Source: Rhizomys pruinosus (lineage: Eukaryota > Chordata > Mammalia > Rodentia > Spalacidae). Taken from it: 64,000 bases of DNA. The notes under the pieces are model-generated. The model had not been told where the DNA came from, did not search any database, and was given only the letters and a program-made list of their open reading frames with translations. This document shows positions 9,848 to 21,164 of this stretch, piece by piece (the stretch's first letter is position 1; every line of letters starts with the position of its first letter). The DNA is taken from the NCBI GenBank assembly GCA_009823505.1, contig VZQC01005070.1, positions 5,268,621 to 5,332,620 on the forward strand. The letters run 5' to 3'. A program made the translations under genes and the position numbers.

Positions 9848-10850
9848 ACAGCATTTTCATTTTCATTTTCATTATAAACAATTATATTCAATGGCCCACT
9901 TTAATTTCATTGACTTTTCTAAATTTTGCTGCTAAAATACAAAAATAAAAATTCTATAGTGATCTGCCTCCTAAAACATTTTTAAATGAAATGACATATA
10001 ATTCCCTAGAATATTTCCATTATTATATATTTAATGTGACATCAGAAAATAGTGCATTAAAACATTGTGATGACTAGTTTTTCAAGTAATTATTGATTTT
10101 AATTCTTGACGTTGAAATTTTCTATTATGTAGAGAAGCTTTATATGTGCTAAAAATATGATGTAAAGAGTTAGATCACCTGAGCAATATTTACATGTCAT
10201 ATTTATAATATTCGTAAAACAGCAACTTACTTTTAACACAATAATAAAATAAGTGAAGCATAGCCCTGTTGGAATCCTTGCTTTTGAGAAAAGAAAGCTA
10301 AGTCTTGGGTACAAGTAGTCACAGATTTTCTAAGTGTAAAACCATTATTCTCTTCTTAATACAGTGTGGCTCCTGAGTATTCCAGAGGCTTCAAAATGTG
10401 GAGCCAAAAGCCTGTGCTGTAGGATTGTCCTTTCATGCCTTTGATGTACAAAGCAAATCAGCCTGAAATCATCAGAGAATTGCCATGACAGGGGTTGGAC
10501 AAATCTCAGCATGATCAAAGCATTCCAAGCCAATGACATTTGAAAGGAAATTAAAGCTTTCTCCTCTGAGATTTAGCCATCTTCCAAACAGAATAAATGT
10601 AAGAACACTAAGATGGATGGGTATGTTAAGTACTTCTTGCATCTCCACAAATAAATGATGGTGCTTCATTTACGAAGGCAGTCTTCACCATAACCATTTG
10701 CACGCAGCAGAACAAGGCATCCAAAAATGCTATTTCTGGTTTATATACATGCTCAAAAATGGGAAATTACCTAAAGAGACAACTACCTAACTCGTTTGAC
10801 ATTGCAGACAGGGATCATGATATAATCTTAAGGAAAGAACCATTAAAAAT
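9848..10850. other. Unique DNA; possible conserved segment 10350-10800
   Basis: No repeats recognised. 10350-10800 has even composition with no simple runs (TGGCTCCTGAGTATTCCAGA, TCAGCCTGAAATCATCAGAG) and could be constrained non-coding sequence. Frames on the minus strand (10345-10539, 10472-10669) overlap each other and show no domain. Confidence 0.35.
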
Positions 10851-10858
10851 GATATTTT

Positions 10859-10994
10859 GCCTTTAATCCTAGCACTTGGGAGGCAGAGGTAGGCGGATCT
10901 TTGTGAGTTCAAGGCCAGCCTGGTCTACAGAGTGAGTTCCAGGACAGCTGGGGCTACAGGGAGACCCTGTCTCGAAAAGACAAAAAAAAAAAAA
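10859..10994 (+). mobile_element. B1 SINE, 5'-truncated
   Basis: Starts inside B1 at GCCTTTAATCCTAGCAC and runs to CTGTCTCGAAAAGACA and an A tail. Target duplication AAAATGATATTTT / AAAAAGATATTTT (ends 10858 and 11002). The truncation is original, because the TSD abuts it. Confidence 0.93.
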
Positions 10995-11002
10995 GATATT
11001 TT

Positions 11003-12409
11003 ATTTTTCCTCATGTAAAAAGCTTGTAAGTAGCCAACATGAATAGCTAATAAGAACACCTTCATTAAAATTACAATCTCAAGATGTTCTAATGCTATAA
11101 GTGACAGGTATTTCTTACTAGGACAATTATTGAAATGCTAAAATATATCATGATCACTAACATGATCAGAGGTTAAAAGGACAGATTGTGAATTCGAAGC
11201 TGATATCTTTTCAAAGCACCTCTTCATGTATTCTCTTGTATTCTGAAATACCATTCAATCCGATAGAAACTAAATATTCTCAACATACAATTACTATTGT
11301 ATAAATGCTAATTGTGACTAGTAATGCAATACAAATGGCCCTGAAGTACTTGTCTTTATATGTGCACAAATAATTATGAATGTAAGAAGCTTATTCTAAT
11401 AAGATGTTATTTCTAAAGACAAGTAGACTATGAAATAAATGTATGAGAATTCTGTTTTGATGTACTTAGATGTTCTCTGACCTCTAGTCAACTAAAGCAT
11501 GTCTTCATGCTGACATACTTGAGAAACATATTCCAGAATTACTATGAGAAGCATTATGGGTATTCTACAATCTGAAACTTAAGAAATTGTAATATGGTTG
11601 TTAATGTATAGCATAATTATTGAATGAATGTCCTATATATACCTCTAGGTTCAATATGTACCTTATCTTGAAACATAAAAAGAGAAAAATAGTTATCAGC
11701 AAACACATGTAGAGGCCTCCTTTATGGCCAGCACTGTGATCCTAAATAGCACAAAGTATGAAAACACACATGCATGCATACATAGACACCCAAATACAGA
11801 AGACATAAGATATTGTGGTCAGCACTTTTGAGCCCGGAATCAAATATTTTTGTTCTAGAAATTTTCTTTTATTATTATTTTTTTTTACTTTCTGTGTAAA
11901 TTTTGAAAATAAAGGCAACTGTTCTTAACACATGGAGCATTTGTGAATGAGATGATGCTTAAAAGCATAGACAGATATATTCATAACAGAACGAATATGG
12001 TAATAGGACTGCAGCTTCATATGCCTGACCAATGTCAGCTGGTGAGAATTTAATCATCCTATCCATGAATGCAAACAAACAAAATGGGTAAGTATGTGAG
12101 ATGTATTTGAGATGGTGGATAGGTTAATATGTTTCAATATACAAAGTTTTGGCTTCCTAATTTTAACCTTTTGAAATGTATGTGCAACATTTATTCCCAA
12201 AACTGATAAATGTTAAGTGCCTGATCAACACTTAACTTACATTAACATTGCTTTTCTATTTTCATTTTGATTAATTTCATTGTTCTGTTTACTGTTTTTA
12301 ACTTGGGTTTTGGTAAATAATATCCCCCTACAAAAATTAACAAGCAATCAATCATTCACATCAGATGACAAAAGACCAATAGTGTTCCACCTGATAAGCA
12401 AAGTTGCTT
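11003..12409. other. SINE-free unique DNA
   Basis: About 1.4 kb with no recognised repeat or gene. Short pieces such as TGCATGCATACATAGACACCC are mildly repetitive only. Confidence 0.4.
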
Positions 12410-12422
12410 AAACTTCAATTCA

Positions 12423-12587
12423 AGCCGGGTGTGGTGGCACACGCCTTTAATCCTAGCACTTGGGAGGCAGAGGCAGGCAGATCTTTGTGAGTTCAAGGCC
12501 AGCCTGGTCTACAGAGTGAGTTCCAGGACATCTGGGGCTACATGGAGACCCTGTCTCGAAAAGACCAAAAAATAAAAAAGAAAAAGA
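12423..12587 (+). mobile_element. B1 SINE, full length
   Basis: AGCCGGGTGTGGTGGCACACGCC to CTGTCTCGAAAAGACC and an A-rich tail with AAAAAGAAAAAG. TSD AAACTTCAATTCA (12410-12422) / AAACATCAATTCA (12588-12600). Confidence 0.96.
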
Positions 12588-12600
12588 AAACATCAATTCA

Positions 12601-14315
12601 GGATTTACCTCAAATTGAATAAATTTTGAGTAAATAACTTTTTGGACAATTCAGTTTCCAAATAAAGTATAAATAAGTTGTGTCCTCACTATGTATTTTC
12701 TTAACAAAGGAGTTTAATTCAACTGTTAACAAGAGTTCAATGACTGAGATGAACTCTTCCATAAAGAAAAAGAAAGCTATAGGAAATTCGCCATTTTGCT
12801 AACACTGGTGTGCTCGCCACCATTCCACTGGAATTATTTATTCCATTCATATTAATTTCTGCTACAAATCTAACTGATGGAGGAGCCTCCAGTTATTTAG
12901 GTCCACATTCTACTTTCAGACTATATATTCTGTTTTCACAGTTTGCCTGTGGAAACTACCATCTTATCCTGCCCAACACCATTAAAGTTGTGCTTCAATA
13001 TCTAAGACATCTAATGATGTCCAAAGAAAACATGAAGCTTCCACAGCCACCAGAAGGACAGACATACAGCAATTAATTTCAGTGGATCTCAAACTTGTCT
13101 TAAATCAACGACCTTCAACTCATGTTATCTTGATTAAATATCACAATGAAAAATTCTCACACATTAAGGAAAATACTTCCAGCTGGTAAACATGACCGGG
13201 ACATTTGTAAGAATATTTCAGTCTATGTCTGCCTATTCTGTGTTCAGGTAACAGGAGGAAATGTGCAGCACGATTTTTCTTTCCCTTGTTAAGGAGTTGT
13301 CACTTAAACATGAACCTGGAGTACTCAAAATTGATTTCAGATTACAAGCTAAAAGCATGACCAGGAATGTCAGATGGCGGTGGAGAATTTCATGTTTCTG
13401 AAAACTAAAATCTCAAGAAGGAAGAAGAGAAATGGCATGCTTTATCATCTTACTTAGAGAGCTGCTGTAGAAATGGTTGAAAGTAGCAGGTACAATGGAT
13501 ATTGTCACAAATTGTGTTAACTTTTGAAGAGGTGTGGGTGCTGACTACTAGTAGTATCAAAAATGCATTCAGGATTGTTTTGATACCTGTATTTATAATA
13601 AAAAGATGTCTGGGGGATTGATGAATTTTTGTTAAAAGTTAGTAAGAGACACAATAATATTTGTTTACACTCTTTCTTTAATAAACTATGCAATTAAGTT
13701 TTAAGTGAAGTCAACAAAAAAGAAAACAAGCGTGTGGATATGTGACTCTGATATCAAAGTTCATCTTAAAATGTAAATAAAACATAGAATGTGTCCTCAC
13801 CAAAAAAGAAAGGAATTGGGCTACAGTTGCATGTGATTGCAGAATCTTCCTAGTACCTTTTTCTTGTTTTCTTGTTTATAGTTTTCCATTTCAAAGTAAT
13901 ATTTACTAAATTTTCCTGAAGAAATAGTGTGAATCACCTACATATCCATGTGTTTTTCAATTGTCAGCCCTCTGAATTTTCTTTCTAATACTGTATCAGA
14001 AATAATATTTAGAAAAAAATATTACTTTTTTCCACTTACAGGGTTGTATCAACATCTACAGTTGAGTATCTGTGAGAGTTTATCTTTTATTATTAACATG
14101 TTTTCAGGACTTGTATACCTTAAACACTTACTGAGCTAGTATTTGCAGACTTCATCAGTTCCACACAGCAGGTATTATAATTCATTTTGTGTCATTTTCT
14201 ATCTTTGTGTGATAAGTCTATCATAAAAATATTAATTATGCTTTTTGTTAAAATTATTTATGTGATATTTAGAGGTAAATAACTCTATGTATTGCTGTTC
14301 TATGTTGATTGTTCT
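12601..14315. other. SINE-free unique DNA
   Basis: About 1.7 kb without recognised mobile elements. An 88-codon frame at 12810-13076 lacks any motif, has no similarity I recognise and sits in AT-rich surroundings, so I do not call it a gene. Confidence 0.4.
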
Positions 14316-14319
14316 GATT

Positions 14320-14405
14320 CTAAAGACAGAGATAGACTCAAGCTATCCAATTGCCTCCACTCTCTCAGATGCTGGGGAAATAGGCATGTACCACTGCGCA
14401 AGGTG
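14320..14405 (-). mobile_element. Old B1-like fragment, antisense
   Basis: GACAGAGATAGACTCAAGCTATCC ... TTGCCTCCACTCTCTCAGATGCTGGGGAAATAGGCATGTACCACTGCGC follows the complement of B1 (CTGCCTCTGCCTCCCAAGTGCTAGGATTAAAGGCATGTGCCACCACGCC) with heavy decay. Confidence 0.5.
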
Positions 14406-14871
14406 ATACTTTGATTAGATGGGAGAAGAAAAAACACATAGTATCCATTTATTCTGAAGTTCAGTGTCTGTACCAGGACAGTAGAGGTAAGAGCACTGTA
14501 TTACTGTTTCTCCATACAAGTAGCTCCTTTAGTGGAGCTTACAACCTAGAATTTATAGTGTTCATTGAAACTTGCTTCACGGCTTATGAGAATATTTAGC
14601 TATTTACCTATTAAATTATTTGCCTATCTGGAAAAGGAAAAACTATGTAATCTCAATATTGTAAATAAACTGTGGTAAATCTACACACTTATTTCTGAAA
14701 GAATAATATTTATGCAACAAAGAAGAGTGGCAAGGAAAGCATAATACTTTACAAGGTCATTGCATCTGGCATTGGATCATGGGAAAAATTTTTATTAATG
14801 TTACCCGAGTGTATTCACTTGAAAATAAGGAAAAAGACCAATTCTCAATTCTCCTAATAAGAGAAGAAATC

Positions 14872-15085
14872 AGGGCCCAGAGAGATGGCTCAGCACTTAA
14901 TATCATGGGGTGCTCTTGCAAAGAACTAGGGTTGTGTACTACACAGATGTAATCCCAGATCTTGGGATAGAGAGACATAGGAACAGTTCTGTAAGTTTGA
15001 AGCCAGCCTGTGAATTTCACAATGAATCCAAGCCAACCCAGAGCTATATAGTGATACTCTGTCTCAAAAGAAAACAAAATAATAT
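14872..15085 (+). mobile_element. B4-like composite SINE (tRNA-type head plus B1)
   Basis: AGGGCCCAGAGAGATGGCTCAGC head and TGCTCTTGCAAAGAACTAGGGTTG, then a decayed B1: AATCCCAGATCTTGGGATAG ... TTTGAAGCCAGCCTG ... AGAGCTATATAGTGATACTCTGTCTCAAAAG. This is older and more divergent than the chimeras at 9585 and 20903, and its head is shorter before the switch. It fits the known rodent B4 architecture. Confidence 0.65.
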
Positions 15086-15132
15086 CCATTAGCAGAGTTG
15101 GGATGAGTTTACAATGTTTGTTGGAAGGGGGG

Positions 15133-15710
15133 ATTTTTAATTTTATTTAATTTTTGTGTATTTCATACAGAACATCTCAATCAATCTTAATCACCTTTAT
15201 ACACCATGCCCATTGGTACCTGCCCACAACCCCCAACACTGGAATTCATACATTCTGTCATTTGTGTTAAGGCCTATTATGTCAAGTTTATGTCATCTGT
15301 CCAAGTTCATAGCATGAGGTCTAGTGATCCTATTCTGAGTCCCTCACTTTAAGAAGATTAAACCTTTCTCACCCAACGGTAAACATCTGCCAATATTTCT
15401 TCAATTAAGTTTGGTGCCTGCTTCTTATTTCCCCAGTTCCATGCTGTCTTGGTCTACTTGACTTTGCATGGGTCTTGTGCATGCTGACAGCATTGCTGTA
15501 GGTTCATATGAGCAGAGTCCCAGAAGTTTATAGAATTCTATTTCCATATTGTCACGAACCTCCTCGCTGACTCTTACAATCTTTCCACTCCCTCTTTCAC
15601 AATGGTACCTGAGTCCTGTGTGACTGAAGGTCAATATAGGAGTCCTGTCCCAGAACCCATACTCTGGACACTCCTAATCTCCACACTTCGGCATTTGTGA
15701 CCTTTTGTGT
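15133..15710 (-). mobile_element. LINE-1 3' UTR segment, antisense
   Basis: TTTTTAATTTTATTTAATTTTTGTG, then AATCACCTTTATACACCATGCCC, GAATTCATACATTCTGTCATTTGTG and GTTCATATGAGCAGAGTCCCAG. The same blocks recur in order at 50110-50660, so both belong to one L1-type 3' UTR family. No reverse-transcriptase frame is present. Confidence 0.65.
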
Positions 15711-15715
15711 AATAC

Positions 15716-15739
15716 AAAAAAAAAAAAAAAAAAAAAAAA
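15716..15739 (+). repeat. Poly(A) run of 24
   Basis: An uninterrupted A tract next to the L1 fragment, followed by TTAAATATAG. No flanking repeat is evident, so its origin (tail of a lost retroposon or slippage) is open. Confidence 0.9.
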
Positions 15740-16039
15740 TTAAATATAGAACATTATATCTGCCTCTTGGGATTCTGAGTCCTTTATTCACTTATATACC
15801 TAATAAAGTATATTAATTAATTTAGCTCTTGAGAAGGTAATCTCTGCTAACCTTCAACTAATAACACAAAAATATTATAGCTATGTCACATAAATTTTAA
15901 TCTGATGATGCCGGAAATTAGTTAAAATGTCGAAATCAAGCGTATAGCAAAAGAAGAATATTGTTCTTTTCTATTTATCTTTCAGATTGAAACTGAAACA
16001 ACTCCTTCCTAAGTTGTATATGAATCTTAAAGAAAGGTC

Positions 16040-16440
16040 TTTGTTTAGACGTGCTGGATAGCGTTACTGCCAACTTGACATACCTGAACGGAAGGAGCTT
16101 CTACTGGAGAATTGCCTCTAATAGACTGGCCTGTGGCCGTGACTGTGGAGTATTTTCTTGACTGTTGAGTGACATGGGAGGGCCCAGCCGACCATGGGTC
16201 ATGTCACCCTGGGCAGGGTGTTGTGTATTGTATAAGAAAATGGGCTGGGCATGAGCCAGGGGAGCTCCAAGTCCTCTGCTCCAGCTCCTGCCTCCAGGTT
16301 CCTGGCCTCAGTTCCTAACTTGGGCTCCTTAAGTGATTTACTGTGACCTGGGAGATGTAAGATAAATAAACCCTTTCCTTCCCAAGTTGATTTTGATCAG
16401 AGTATTTTGTCACAGCAAAGGAGAAACAAACTAGAACAGG
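16040..16440 (-). mobile_element. Rodent medium-reiteration repeat, near complete, antisense
   Basis: The complement begins with CTGTTCTAGTTTGTTTCTCC, passes TTGCTGTGACAAAATACTCTG, then AGGAGCTGGAGCAGAGG and CTTATACAATACACAACACCC, and ends CAAGTTGGCAGTAACGCTATCC. 40112-40450 carries the same block order in sense. I know close relatives as a very common mouse repeat, but will not assign a name without a search. No protein is encoded. Confidence 0.75.
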
Positions 16441-16478
16441 TATCTGTTCCATCATCACTTTAGAAAATTATTATCTTG

Positions 16479-16731
16479 GGCTGGAGAGATAGCCTAGCAG
16501 TTAAGAGCGCCGACCGCTCTTGCAGAGGACCCAGGTTCGATCCCCAGCACCCACATGGCGGCTGAGAACCGTCTGAAACTCCAATTCCAGGAGAACTCCA
16601 GTTCCAGGGGAATCCGATACCCTCTTCTGACCTCCGCGGCATTGCACGACATGGGTGCACAGACTTGCATGCAGACAGTACATTCATGCACATACAGAAA
16701 TAAATAAAATTAATAAAAAAAATTAAAAAAA
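16479..16731 (+). mobile_element. B2 SINE, young
   Basis: GGCTGGAGAGATAGCCTAGCAG, GAGCGCCGACCGCTC, box B GGTTCGATCCCC, 17-bp internal duplication, AAATAAATAAAATTAATAAA tail. TSD AGAAAATTATTATCTTG exact at 16462-16478 and 16732-16748. Confidence 0.97.
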
Positions 16732-16787
16732 AGAAAATTATTATCTTGTAGCTATAAGAAATATTCTATCATACTTTAGTAATTTTT

Positions 16788-17024
16788 TTAATTTTATTTA
16801 TTTTTGTATGGGTATGAATGTACTGTCTGCATGTAGGTTTGTGCACCCATGTCATGCAATGCTGCGGAGGTCAGAAGAGGGTCTCGGATTACCCTGGAAC
16901 TGGCGTTCTCCTGGAATTGGAGTTACAGACGGCTCTCAGCCGCCATGTGGGTGCCGGGGATCGAACCCGGGTCTTCTGCAAGAGCAGTCGGCACTCCCAA
17001 TCACTAGGCCATCTCTCCAGCCCC
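16788..17024 (-). mobile_element. B2 SINE, antisense, young
   Basis: TTAATTTTATTTATTTTTGTATG tail side to GGCCATCTCTCCAGCCCC. TSD ACTTTAGTAATTTTT exact at 16773-16787 and 17025-17039. With the sense copy 56 bp upstream it forms an inverted pair. Confidence 0.97.
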
Positions 17025-17349
17025 ACTTTAGTAATTTTTAATCACCTATTATAGAAGTTCATAATATAACATAAGGAAATAAAAATATAAAAGGAATGCA
17101 TAGAATATTACTGCTTGAAGTATACTCTGAAATTTGTGAATTTTACTTACATATATATTAGCAAAAAGATTTGTTCTATCAATCATAATTTCATGGTATT
17201 TTAACTATCTAGCCAATTACAACTATACAGCAAATAACAGAAAATGTACATTTCATTGGTTATTACAGATCTTAACTTGTTAGTTACACATGTCAAGGAA
17301 TGCATAGAATTTAAATGATTCAAAGGAAAATTAAAATATTTCTACATTT

Positions 17350-17527
17350 AAGAATGTATTGCCAAGCATTAGTGGTGATCTTAATCAGCCACTTCAGGAA
17401 GCAGAGGCAGCATCTCTATGAGTTTCAAGGCCAGCTTAGTCAACATAGGCTGAAGCTCCCAGGCAGATCTGGGCTACAGGGAGACCCTGTACCTCAAAAA
17501 AGAAAAAAAAAAAAAAAAAAAAAAAAA
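17350..17527 (+). mobile_element. B1 SINE, diverged
   Basis: GCCAAGCATTAGTGGTGATCTTAATC, then AGGAAGCAGAGGCAGC, CAAGGCCAGCTTAGTCAAC and GATCTGGGCTACAGGGAGACCCTG with a long A tail (17506-17527). A short insertion (ATAGGCTGAAGCTC) splits the right half. Confidence 0.85.
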
Positions 17528-17699
17528 GATGTGATCATTTATTCTACTTTGAATAAACTTATACATTCATATCTATTCACAGGAGATGAAGCTTATATCC
17601 TATAAGTAGTAACCAATTGGCTATAAAATATTATTCCATATCTGATTTAAGATACTATCATTCTTTTCTGATAGGTTTAAAGTATTGGTTGGGAGGGGG

Positions 17700-17925
17700 C
17701 ATTTATTTATTTTTCATATTTTATGAAACTGTGTTTTGTCTGCATACATGTATATACACCACAGTTGTATCTGGTGCCTATAGAGGCCAGAAGAGGGCAT
17801 TGGATCCCCTGGAAGTAGATTTACAGGTATGTGTGAGCTCCCATGTGGATTCCGTGAAATGAATGTGGTCCTCTACCTGAGCCAGCAATGGGTGCACTTA
17901 GATGCTGAGCCATCTCTCCAGGCCC
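17700..17925 (-). mobile_element. B2/B3 SINE, antisense, old
   Basis: CATTTATTTATTTTTCATATTTTATG, GAGGCCAGAAGAGGGCATTGGATCCCC and GATGCTGAGCCATCTCTCCAGGCC. The box B region is decayed. Confidence 0.88.
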
Positions 17926-18283
17926 TGGTATCCATTTTAAATCTATTTTTCCTTTGGCTTTCGATTTTTAAATACAGGTACTCTACATTTTATCTTACTC
18001 TGCTTCTGATAACAAAAGGTTGAAAATAAGCAGCTGTATTACTTATTCTTAAGTATATGAACAGTTTGTTCCACTTAACACATTTCTTACTAACATTGTC
18101 AATTTCAGTTTAACTCTTAGTTGTCTCTGTTTGGTACAGAGACTTTGTAGAATCTCTTAAGCTATACAATTATTCAGGGAATACCCATACCTGATACCTA
18201 TTAGCACAACTTTTCCAAATAAGATGGTGCCTCCCTGAAACTGTGGGGAGATGATGTTAAGTTACAACTAGTTGGCTTTGGGG

Positions 18284-18324
18284 ATGTCTGTAAATTAATT
18301 AGTTTAATGTCTGTAAATTAATTA
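18284..18324. repeat. Short direct duplication
   Basis: ATGTCTGTAAATTAATTA occurs twice (18284-18301, 18307-18324), 23 bp apart start to start. Confidence 0.9.
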
Positions 18325-18399
18325 ATCTCAAAGATTAGTGACCTTTGTGAGTTACTAAGTACTAATGCAGTTAGGTAGTTCTGGTATAGCACAAACATA

Positions 18400-18550
18400 G
18401 TGAGATATAGATAGATACAGATATTATAGATATAGATATAGATATAAATATAGATATAGATATAGATATAGACATAGACATATAGATATAGACATAGATG
18501 TAGATACTGATTAGATATCTATGGGATATCGATTAAATATAGATATCATT
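18400..18550. repeat. (TATAGA)n imperfect tract
   Basis: GATATAGATAGATACAG, then repeated ATAGATATAG hexamers with ATAGACATAG variants, ending GATATCGATTAAATATAG. The variants cluster at the 3' side. Confidence 0.92.
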
Positions 18551-19172
18551 ATGCTAAGGTTTAATCCCCCAATTTGGTGCAGTAAAAACTAATAACTATC
18601 AACAATACTAAAATTCAACAATTTCATGGACAGATAATTTCTTTTTGCCATAGAACTTTGTAACCTCTGCTACCTTTCCTTGATTATTTTAAGTTTAAGG
18701 CAAGCATTTTGGCTTCTTTTGGGCATATTGCTGTCATTTACAGTCTTGTGCTGGAGGGAAGGGGTGTCATTATTAAGTAAAGCAAGGATTATTTTACCTC
18801 AAGCACTGCATTAGTTTAATAGTCAACTTAATATCTAAGATTATTATTAAATGACTATAGGGCAAGCAGCATATACCATGTGGATACAGTGGACATAAGG
18901 GTAATTCCCATCAGATGGAACAGAGCAGAGGAACGCAGGACTTCAGCATAGTTAGAAGGATGTGCAATTCAAAATGTATAAAGTATTCACTTCTGGAATG
19001 GTACATGTAATATTTTCAAATTATGGTTGCCTGAGAAAGTGAAACTATAGAAAGTGAAATGGCATCTAAAGGGAGATGCCATCGCTGTGATCAGCTACTC
19101 CGTACAGGTGTTGTTTCTTCTACTATTCACAGCATTTGAGTGAAGAGATTCTGAATTTAGAAGTCTCTTTAA

Positions 19173-19362
19173 GCTGGGTGTGGTGGCTCATGCCTTTAGT
19201 CCTAGCACTTGGGAGGCAGAGGCAGGTGGATCTCTGTGAGTTCAAAGCCAGCCTGGTCTACATAGTGATTTCCAGGACAGCAGAGTTACAGGGAGACCCT
19301 GTCAAAAAAAAAAAAAAACAAACAAACAAAAAATAAAAAACAAAAAAAACCCACAAAAAACA
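19173..19362 (+). mobile_element. B1 SINE with long A/C-rich tail
   Basis: GCTGGGTGTGGTGGCTCATGCC to GGAGACCCTGTC, then a tail of A runs with CAAACAAACAAA and AACCCACAAAAAAC to 19362. TSD AGAAGTCTCTTTAA exact at 19159-19172 and 19363-19376. Confidence 0.96.
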
Positions 19363-19794
19363 AGAAGTCTCTTTAAATCTACCATGAAATGACTTAAAGT
19401 AATGATGATGAATTAATTTAAGTGACGATTAAGTGTCAGTACCATAATAAGTATACTACAGAAAGAAACAAATCTTAAAGATCACAACAAAGCTTTAGCT
19501 AAGGTTATGTACTCTCAAGTTATAAAATAGAGATGAAAATGTCCTGGTAGGAAAATTTATAATTTTTTCTTTAACACATCTATTTTTGAAACATATTTTA
19601 ATAATTTTCTTTCAGTTATCTATATCATGTAAGTACATTTCACTACCCCTTTATAGCTCTAGTTTCATAATTATAAATTTACCATTAATTTCCTGTCTTG
19701 ATTTATGTAAGCTTTGATTTTAATAAAATTTTCATTCATTAGAGAAACATTTCTATAAAAAATAAATAAGTATTTAAATAATTTTATTAGTTTA

Positions 19795-20140
19795 TTTTTT
19801 ATATTTGTATGTGTACGTGTATGTATGTGTGTGTACCTGTGGGTGGATTTGCGTGTGTCACAACATGTAAGGAGGTCAGAGACAACATTGGGAATTTGAT
19901 TCTCTCCTTCCACACTATTTGAGGCAGGGTCTTTTCTTGGTTTTTCTCTGTGCTGAGAACTGCAGACTACCTGGCCCAGAAGCTTCCGCCTCTTCTTCCA
20001 TCTCTTCCTCCCATCTCCCTATACAAGTTTTGAGATTATACTTGGCATTTTGTCTGGATTCTGGGGATTGACCTCAGGTCATCAGGCTTGTATGGCAACA
20101 CTTTAATACAATGAGCCATCTCCTGGGCTATAACCCTGAT
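19795..20140 (-). mobile_element. B4-like composite SINE, antisense
   Basis: TTTTTTATATTTGTATGTGTACG with a GT-rich end, GGAGGTCAGAGACAACATTGG, a B1-related block (TTTGAGGCAGGGTCTTTTC ... TTTTGAGATTATACTTGGC) and GGGGATTGACCTCAGGTCATC with ATGAGCCATCTCCTGGGCT. This is the order expected of a tRNA-type head fused to B1 matter, read backwards, with CT-rich expansion in the middle. Confidence 0.65.
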
Positions 20141-20189
20141 ATTTAACTATCTGAAAGGTTTGGCATGGTTGAGGATTTTCAAGGTTGGT

Positions 20190-20402
20190 TTTTATTTTTA
20201 ATCATGTTTATAAGAGTTTTGTGTGTGGGTGTACGCATGTGGGGGGGAGGGCTTGGTAGGCAAGAAGAGGATACCAGATCTCTTGGAGCTAGAGTTATAA
20301 GTGGCTGTGATGCCCCAGCCCACATGCTAGTCCTGGGAATTGTATTCAGAGCCTCTGCAAGAGCACTCTTCACTTTTATCCACTGAGTTCTCTCTAGCTT
20401 CA
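20190..20402 (-). mobile_element. B2/B3 SINE, antisense, old
   Basis: TTTTTATTTTTAATCATGTTTATAAG, GGCAAGAAGAGGATACCAGATCTC, CTCTGCAAGAGCACTCTTCAC and CACTGAGTTCTCTCTAGCTT. The head is badly decayed. Confidence 0.82.
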
Positions 20403-20902
20403 AAGTTTTATTTTTTTTTTTTTTAATGTCAGTCTGTAACACCAAAAATCAACAGCTGGAGGTTGATAACAAAGGACAAAAAGAAGACTCCAGAATCAGA
20501 ATTCTGCCTTTTACTTCTTAGATTTATGGCCCTGCAAGGCCAATCTATATGCTTTTATTAACTGTGAACATAAAATGTACCTAACTCATAGGATTTCATG
20601 AAATACTACATCTGAAGAGGAAGTTCCTTGTTTCCTAAATGGACACAATTTCAATGATGCAGGTCATCACTATTACAGATAATCCAGATATAGGAAATGA
20701 TTTATCAATATTCAAGACTGATTTAAAGCTCTTGACTCTTATTTGAGAAATGTAATTTTTATTTGGAATATGTATTAAGTATAGATTTTGCTGCCTTCCT
20801 CAGTCAATATTCTTTCAGAGAATTTCATCCCTCTAAAGATCTGTTCCAACATTTTGAGTGAAATTCATGCATCTTATTCTGCTAATTGAAAACCTTAATT
20901 TC

Positions 20903-21149
20903 GTGGGCTGGAGAGATGGCTCAATGGTTAAGAGTGTCAATTGCTCTTGCAGAAGACCCAGGTTCGATTCCCAGCACCCACATGGCTGCTAAGAACCATC
21001 TTTAAGCCAGGCATGGTGGTGCACACCTTTAATCCTAGCACTCAAAAGGCAGAGGCAGGTGGATTTCTGTGAGTTCAAGGCCAGCCTGGTCTACAGAGTG
21101 AGTTCTAGGCCAGCTGGACCTATAGGGAGATCCTGTCTCAAAAATAAAA
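20903..21149 (+). mobile_element. Chimeric B2-B1 SINE, copy B
   Basis: GTGGGCTGGAGAGATGGCTC head, box B GGTTCGATTCCC, CACCCACATGGCTGCTAAGAAC, then TCTTTAA joined to GCCAGGCATGGTGGTGCAC. The junction is base for base the same as at 9585-9832. The B1 part ends GAGATCCTGTCTC and AAAAATAAAA. Exact 15-bp TSD GAAAACCTTAATTTC at 20888-20902 and 21150-21164 encloses the full 247-bp unit. The target differs from that of copy A, so this is an independent insertion. Confidence 0.94.
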
Positions 21150-21164
21150 GAAAACCTTAATTTC

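Larger units (their letters stand above)
17930..19158. other. Unique DNA with simple repeats
   Basis: Apart from the small duplication at 18284 and the TATAGA tract at 18400, nothing is recognised. Confidence 0.4.

Noticed and set aside
12810..13076. 88-residue frame
   Set aside because: No motif, no splice or promoter context, AT-rich codons.
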